Shown in pieces: positions 61,267-64,000 of a stretch of DNA of 64,000 nt (position 1 is the stretch's first letter; the number at the start of each line of letters is the position of its first letter). Below the pieces are notes generated by a model. That model was not told where the DNA came from. It saw only the letters and a list, made by a program, of their open reading frames with translations, and ran no database searches. The position numbers and the translations under genes are program-made. This DNA comes from Paractinoplanes durhamensis (GTDB taxonomy: Bacteria > Actinomycetota > Actinomycetes > Mycobacteriales > Micromonosporaceae), in NCBI RefSeq assembly GCF_016862175.1, contig NZ_BOML01000013.1, positions 186,001 to 250,000 on the forward strand, in the 5' to 3' direction.

Positions 61267-62219
61267 TGTCCCGACCCATCCGCGCCCCGGATCCACTCAT
61301 GCACGCTGCCGTCTTCGCCGGTCAGGCGCCGTCGCTGCACAACAGCCAGCCATGGCGATGGGTCGTCGACGGCGACCACCTCGATCTGCGACTCGAACCC
61401 CGGCGAGTGCTCCGGACCACCGACCCGGACGCCCGGCTCGCCGTCCTGAGCTGCGGCACGGCCCTGCACCATGCGCGCGTGTCGCTCGCGGCCGGCGGCT
61501 GGCGGCCCGTCGTGCACCGATTTCCGGACCCGGCTGACATCGACCATCTGGCGCGGCTGCGGTCCGGCGGACGGATGCCGATCGAACCGGTCTGGACGCG
61601 TCTCGCTCAGGCCGCCGGCCGCCGCCACACCGACCGCCGCAGCGCGCCGAGCCGGCCCCTCGACCACGACAAGCTGAGGTCCATCGGGGTCGCGATCCGC
61701 CGCGAGGGCGCCGATCTCAAACTGCTGCGCCCGCAGCAGATGTTCATCCTGGCAAAAGCATCCGACTGGGCCCGCGGCGCGGAGGAGGACGATCCCGAGT
61801 GGAGGGTGGAACTGGCGGCATGGGTCGGTGACGAGGCGGCACCCGACAGCGGTGTCCATGCCCCCGCGCTGGCCGGACGGCCGTTACGGCGGCCAGGATC
61901 CGCACTCATCGGGGAATCGCACCACCACGCGTCCGTCTTCGCCGTCCTTCATGGCGCCGGAGATGAGCGACCGAACTGGCTGACCGCCGGCGAAGCGTTG
62001 TCCGCCGGTTGGCTGACCGCCACCGAACTGGCCGTCTCGGTCCTGCCGCTGAGCCTCGTCGTCGAGGTCGCCGGCAGCCGGGACATGATCCAGCGGATGC
62101 TGGGCGGCTACGAGCTGCCGTATCTGGTGCTGCGGTTCGCCACCGCGGACCCCACCGCCGGCAAGTGGCCCCGCACGCCGCGCCTGCCGTCCGAGGCCAC
62201 GGTCCAGCTGATCGCGTGA
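61266..62219 (+). CDS. Acg-family nitroreductase-like protein 5
   Basis: The 317-residue protein has the family pattern with mixed features: FAGQAPSLHNSQPWRWVV near the N-terminus (as in the HTNR subgroup) and GRRHTDRRSAP in the middle, followed by WLTAGEALSAGWLTATELAV. It lacks the DGVPPATA linker of copies 1 and 3. The ATG at 61266 follows AAGGAGAGCC. It probably shares a transcript with the USP at 60571. A perfect GC hairpin follows the stop. Confidence 0.85.
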   Translation: MSRPIRAPDPLMHAAVFAGQAPSLHNSQPWRWVVDGDHLDLRLEPRRVLRTTDPDARLAVLSCGTALHHARVSLAAGGWRPVVHRFPDPADIDHLARLRSGGRMPIEPVWTRLAQAAGRRHTDRRSAPSRPLDHDKLRSIGVAIRREGADLKLLRPQQMFILAKASDWARGAEEDDPEWRVELAAWVGDEAAPDSGVHAPALAGRPLRRPGSALIGESHHHASVFAVLHGAGDERPNWLTAGEALSAGWLTATELAVSVLPLSLVVEVAGSRDMIQRMLGGYELPYLVLRFATADPTAGKWPRTPRLPSEATVQLIA

Positions 62220-62222
62220 TGC

Positions 62223-62252
62223 GGCGCCGCCGGCCGGTCGGCCGGCGGCGCC
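62223..62252. terminator. Strong GC hairpin between convergent genes
   Basis: GGCGCCGCCGGCC and GGCCGGCGGCGCC form a perfect 13-base stem with a 4-base loop, between the Acg-family gene and the convergent phosphoketolase gene. No T-run follows, but position and strength suggest a shared terminator. Confidence 0.6.
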
Positions 62253-62273
62253 GTGCCGCTCTGTTCGTTCCGC

Positions 62274-64000
62274 TCAGGCTCGGCCGGCCAGAGACCAGTC
62301 CCGGACCTCCGGCATGTCCTCCAGGTGCTCGACGATGTAGGCCTCGTGCCGGGCCAGCTGTGACTCGCACCAGGCCTTCAGGTCGGCGGCGCCGCGCGTC
62401 AGCCGCCCGGCGTTGTTGATGGCGTCCATGACCAGGTGGTAACGGGATGCGCGGTTACGGACCGTCATGTCGAACGGCGTCGTGGTGGTGCCCTGCTCGA
62501 TGAAACCGCGCACCCGGAACCGGTCGGCGTCCGGCCGGCCGTGCACCAGCTGGTGGATGGCGCCCGGGTAGCCGTGAAAGGCGAAGACCACGTCGACCGT
62601 GTCGGTGAACAGCTCGGTGAACAGGGTCTCGCTCATGCCGTGCGGATGATCCTTCGGGCGGATCAGGGTCATCAGGTCGACCACGTTGACGACCCGGACC
62701 CGGAGGTTGGGCAGGCGTTCCTGGAGAATCCGGGCGGCCGCGACCGTCTCCATCGTCACCACGTCGCCGGCGCAGGCCAGGATGATGTCGGGATCACCGG
62801 CACCGTCGTCGGTACCGGCCCACTCCCAGACGCCCGCACCTCGCGCGCAGTGCGCGATGGCCTCGTCCATGGTCAGATATTGCAGCTGGGGCTGCTTGTC
62901 CTGGACGATCAGGTTGATGTAGGACCGTGACCGGAAACAGTGGTCGGCCACCGAGAGCAGGCAGTTCGCGTCCGGTGGAAGGTAGACCCGGGCCACGTCG
63001 CCGCGCTGGGTCAGCACCACCTGGATGAGACCGGGACCCTGATGTGAGAAGCCGTTGTGGTCGTTGCGCCACGCCGTCGAGGTGAGCAGCACATTGAGGC
63101 TGGGCACCTTGGCCCGCCAGGCCAGATTGCGGGCCTCCTGCAGCCACTTCCCGTGCTGGACCGTCTGCGACGCGCTGACCATGGCGAACGCCTCGTAGGT
63201 GGCGAACATGCCGTGCCGGCCGGTCAGGTTGTAGCCCTCCAGCCAGCCGTGACAGTTGTGCTCGCTGAGCACCTCCATCACGCGGCCGTCGGCGCTGAGC
63301 TTCACGTCGCCGGGGATCGTGCGCTCCATGAACGCCCGGTCGGAGACCTCGAAGACCGCGCCGAGGCGGTTGGAGTTGGTCTCATCGGGACAGAAGAGCC
63401 GGAAACTTCGGGGGTTACGAAGGTAGATGTCGCGCATCAACTCGCCGAGCTTGCGGGTCGATTCGGCGTGGGTGGTGCCCGGCCCGCGCACCTCGACGGC
63501 GTACTCGCGGAAGTCGGGTATGTCGAGGTCCCGAGTCAGGAGGCCACCGTTGGCGTGCGGGCTGGCGCTCATCCGCAGGTCGCCGTCCGGCGCCTGCGCA
63601 CGGACCAGACCGACCGGCGCGCCGTCCGCGTCGAAGAGCTCTTCCGGGCGGTACGACCTGAGCCAGCTCTCCAAGATCGCCAGGTGCTCCGGGTTGTCCC
63701 GGACGCCGGAGAGGGGCACCTGATGCGACCGCCAGGTGCCGGTGACCTGAATGCCGTCGACCTTGGCCGGCCCGGTCCAGCCTTTCGGGGAACGCAACAC
63801 GATCATGGGCCAGACCGGGCGTGTGCCGTCCCACGAGCCATCGCGGGCAGCGGTCTGTATCGCACGGATGCGTTCCCACGCCCCGCCGAGGGCAGCGGCG
63901 AACCGGAGGTGCATACCGGGCAGATCATCCCCGCACACCTCGATCACGTCGTAGCCGTGCCCACGCAGGAGTTCCTGCACTTCGTTGGCGTGCTTACGGC
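62274..64000 (-). CDS. xfp: Phosphoketolase (3' part; start outside window)
   Basis: About 575 C-terminal residues of a TPP-dependent phosphoketolase are present; the frame is open to the right edge. Seen are GMHLRFAAALGGAWERIRAI, the conserved MIVLRSPKGWTGP, ETNSNRLGAVFEVSDRAFME, TAWRNDHNGFSHQGPGLIQV and the C-terminal RNRASRYHLVMDAINNAGRL. The enzyme splits xylulose 5-phosphate (and often fructose 6-phosphate) with phosphate into acetyl phosphate and glyceraldehyde 3-phosphate (or erythrose 4-phosphate). It suits fermentative carbon flow. The promoter lies outside the window, so DevR control cannot be judged. Confidence 0.93.
   Translation of the reverse strand, partial: RKHANEVQELLRGHGYDVIEVCGDDLPGMHLRFAAALGGAWERIRAIQTAARDGSWDGTRPVWPMIVLRSPKGWTGPAKVDGIQVTGTWRSHQVPLSGVRDNPEHLAILESWLRSYRPEELFDADGAPVGLVRAQAPDGDLRMSASPHANGGLLTRDLDIPDFREYAVEVRGPGTTHAESTRKLGELMRDIYLRNPRSFRLFCPDETNSNRLGAVFEVSDRAFMERTIPGDVKLSADGRVMEVLSEHNCHGWLEGYNLTGRHGMFATYEAFAMVSASQTVQHGKWLQEARNLAWRAKVPSLNVLLTSTAWRNDHNGFSHQGPGLIQVVLTQRGDVARVYLPPDANCLLSVADHCFRSRSYINLIVQDKQPQLQYLTMDEAIAHCARGAGVWEWAGTDDGAGDPDIILACAGDVVTMETVAAARILQERLPNLRVRVVNVVDLMTLIRPKDHPHGMSETLFTELFTDTVDVVFAFHGYPGAIHQLVHGRPDADRFRVRGFIEQGTTTTPFDMTVRNRASRYHLVMDAINNAGRLTRGAADLKAWCESQLARHEAYIVEHLEDMPEVRDWSLAGRA

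Overview
The window is very GC-rich with dense, short-spaced genes, strong GGAGG-type ribosome binding sites and many GTG starts. It carries SigE-type ECF sigma, DevR/DosR, WS/DGAT and DUF1876/DUF1918 genes. This is a filamentous actinomycete chromosome, most likely Micromonosporaceae (Actinoplanes-like). The genus is inferred from protein style, not proven. No rRNA, tRNA, CRISPR array, phage or insertion sequence was seen.

Layout. Positions 1-5.0 kb: the end of a receiver-EAL protein with degraded EAL motifs, a Tat-exported M3 peptidyl-dipeptidase, a DUF1876 (Rv1738-like) protein and a secreted protein. 5.4-8 kb: a tandem universal stress protein (USP), a small membrane protein and a polysaccharide deacetylase with LGFP repeats. 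8-10.8 kb: an MFS exporter with its MarR regulator and two matching operators, then a TIM-barrel isomerase. 11-21.5 kb: a beta-propeller protein, a SigE-type sigma factor with a membrane partner, an MMPL transporter-response regulator-histidine kinase operon, a DUF3500 lipoprotein with a HupE-like protein, and a small metalloprotease. 21.5-26.4 kb: a TetR regulator divergent from an FAD monooxygenase, a BtrH-like cysteine-protease-fold protein, an orphan MerR-type operator and a second related FAD monooxygenase.

From about 26.5 kb to the right edge is the most distinctive part, a large hypoxia/dormancy (DevR/DosR-type) island. It contains a close DevR homologue, six of the window's seven USPs, five Acg-type nitroreductase-fold proteins and a WS/DGAT wax-ester/triacylglycerol synthase with an acyl-CoA ligase. 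It also contains a pyruvate:ferredoxin oxidoreductase operon, phosphoketolase, cellobiose phosphorylase, a DoxX-like protein, an ABC exporter with a doubled permease, an alanine dehydrogenase/PNT-family enzyme and several small uncharacterised proteins. Short palindromes fitting GGGNCNNNNGNCCC, a relaxed form of the mycobacterial DosR box, lie 30-160 bases upstream of many of these genes. Outlying copies sit before the DUF1876 gene and the USP at 5.4 kb.

How it fits together (inference). DevR senses low oxygen or redox stress through a kinase encoded elsewhere and switches on the boxed genes. Sugar carbon would enter by phosphorolysis of cellobiose and by phosphoketolase. Pyruvate would be oxidised by the ferredoxin-linked enzyme, with electrons passed to NAD(P) by the FAD/Fe-S partner. 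Acyl groups would be stored as neutral lipid. USPs, Acg-like flavin proteins and the DUF1876 protein would support survival. The cellobiose phosphorylase promoter also carries an exact CebR-type palindrome, suggesting joint control by sugar and oxygen. The island also holds gene remains: an internally deleted alcohol dehydrogenase, an ABC ATPase stub and a histidine-phosphatase stub.
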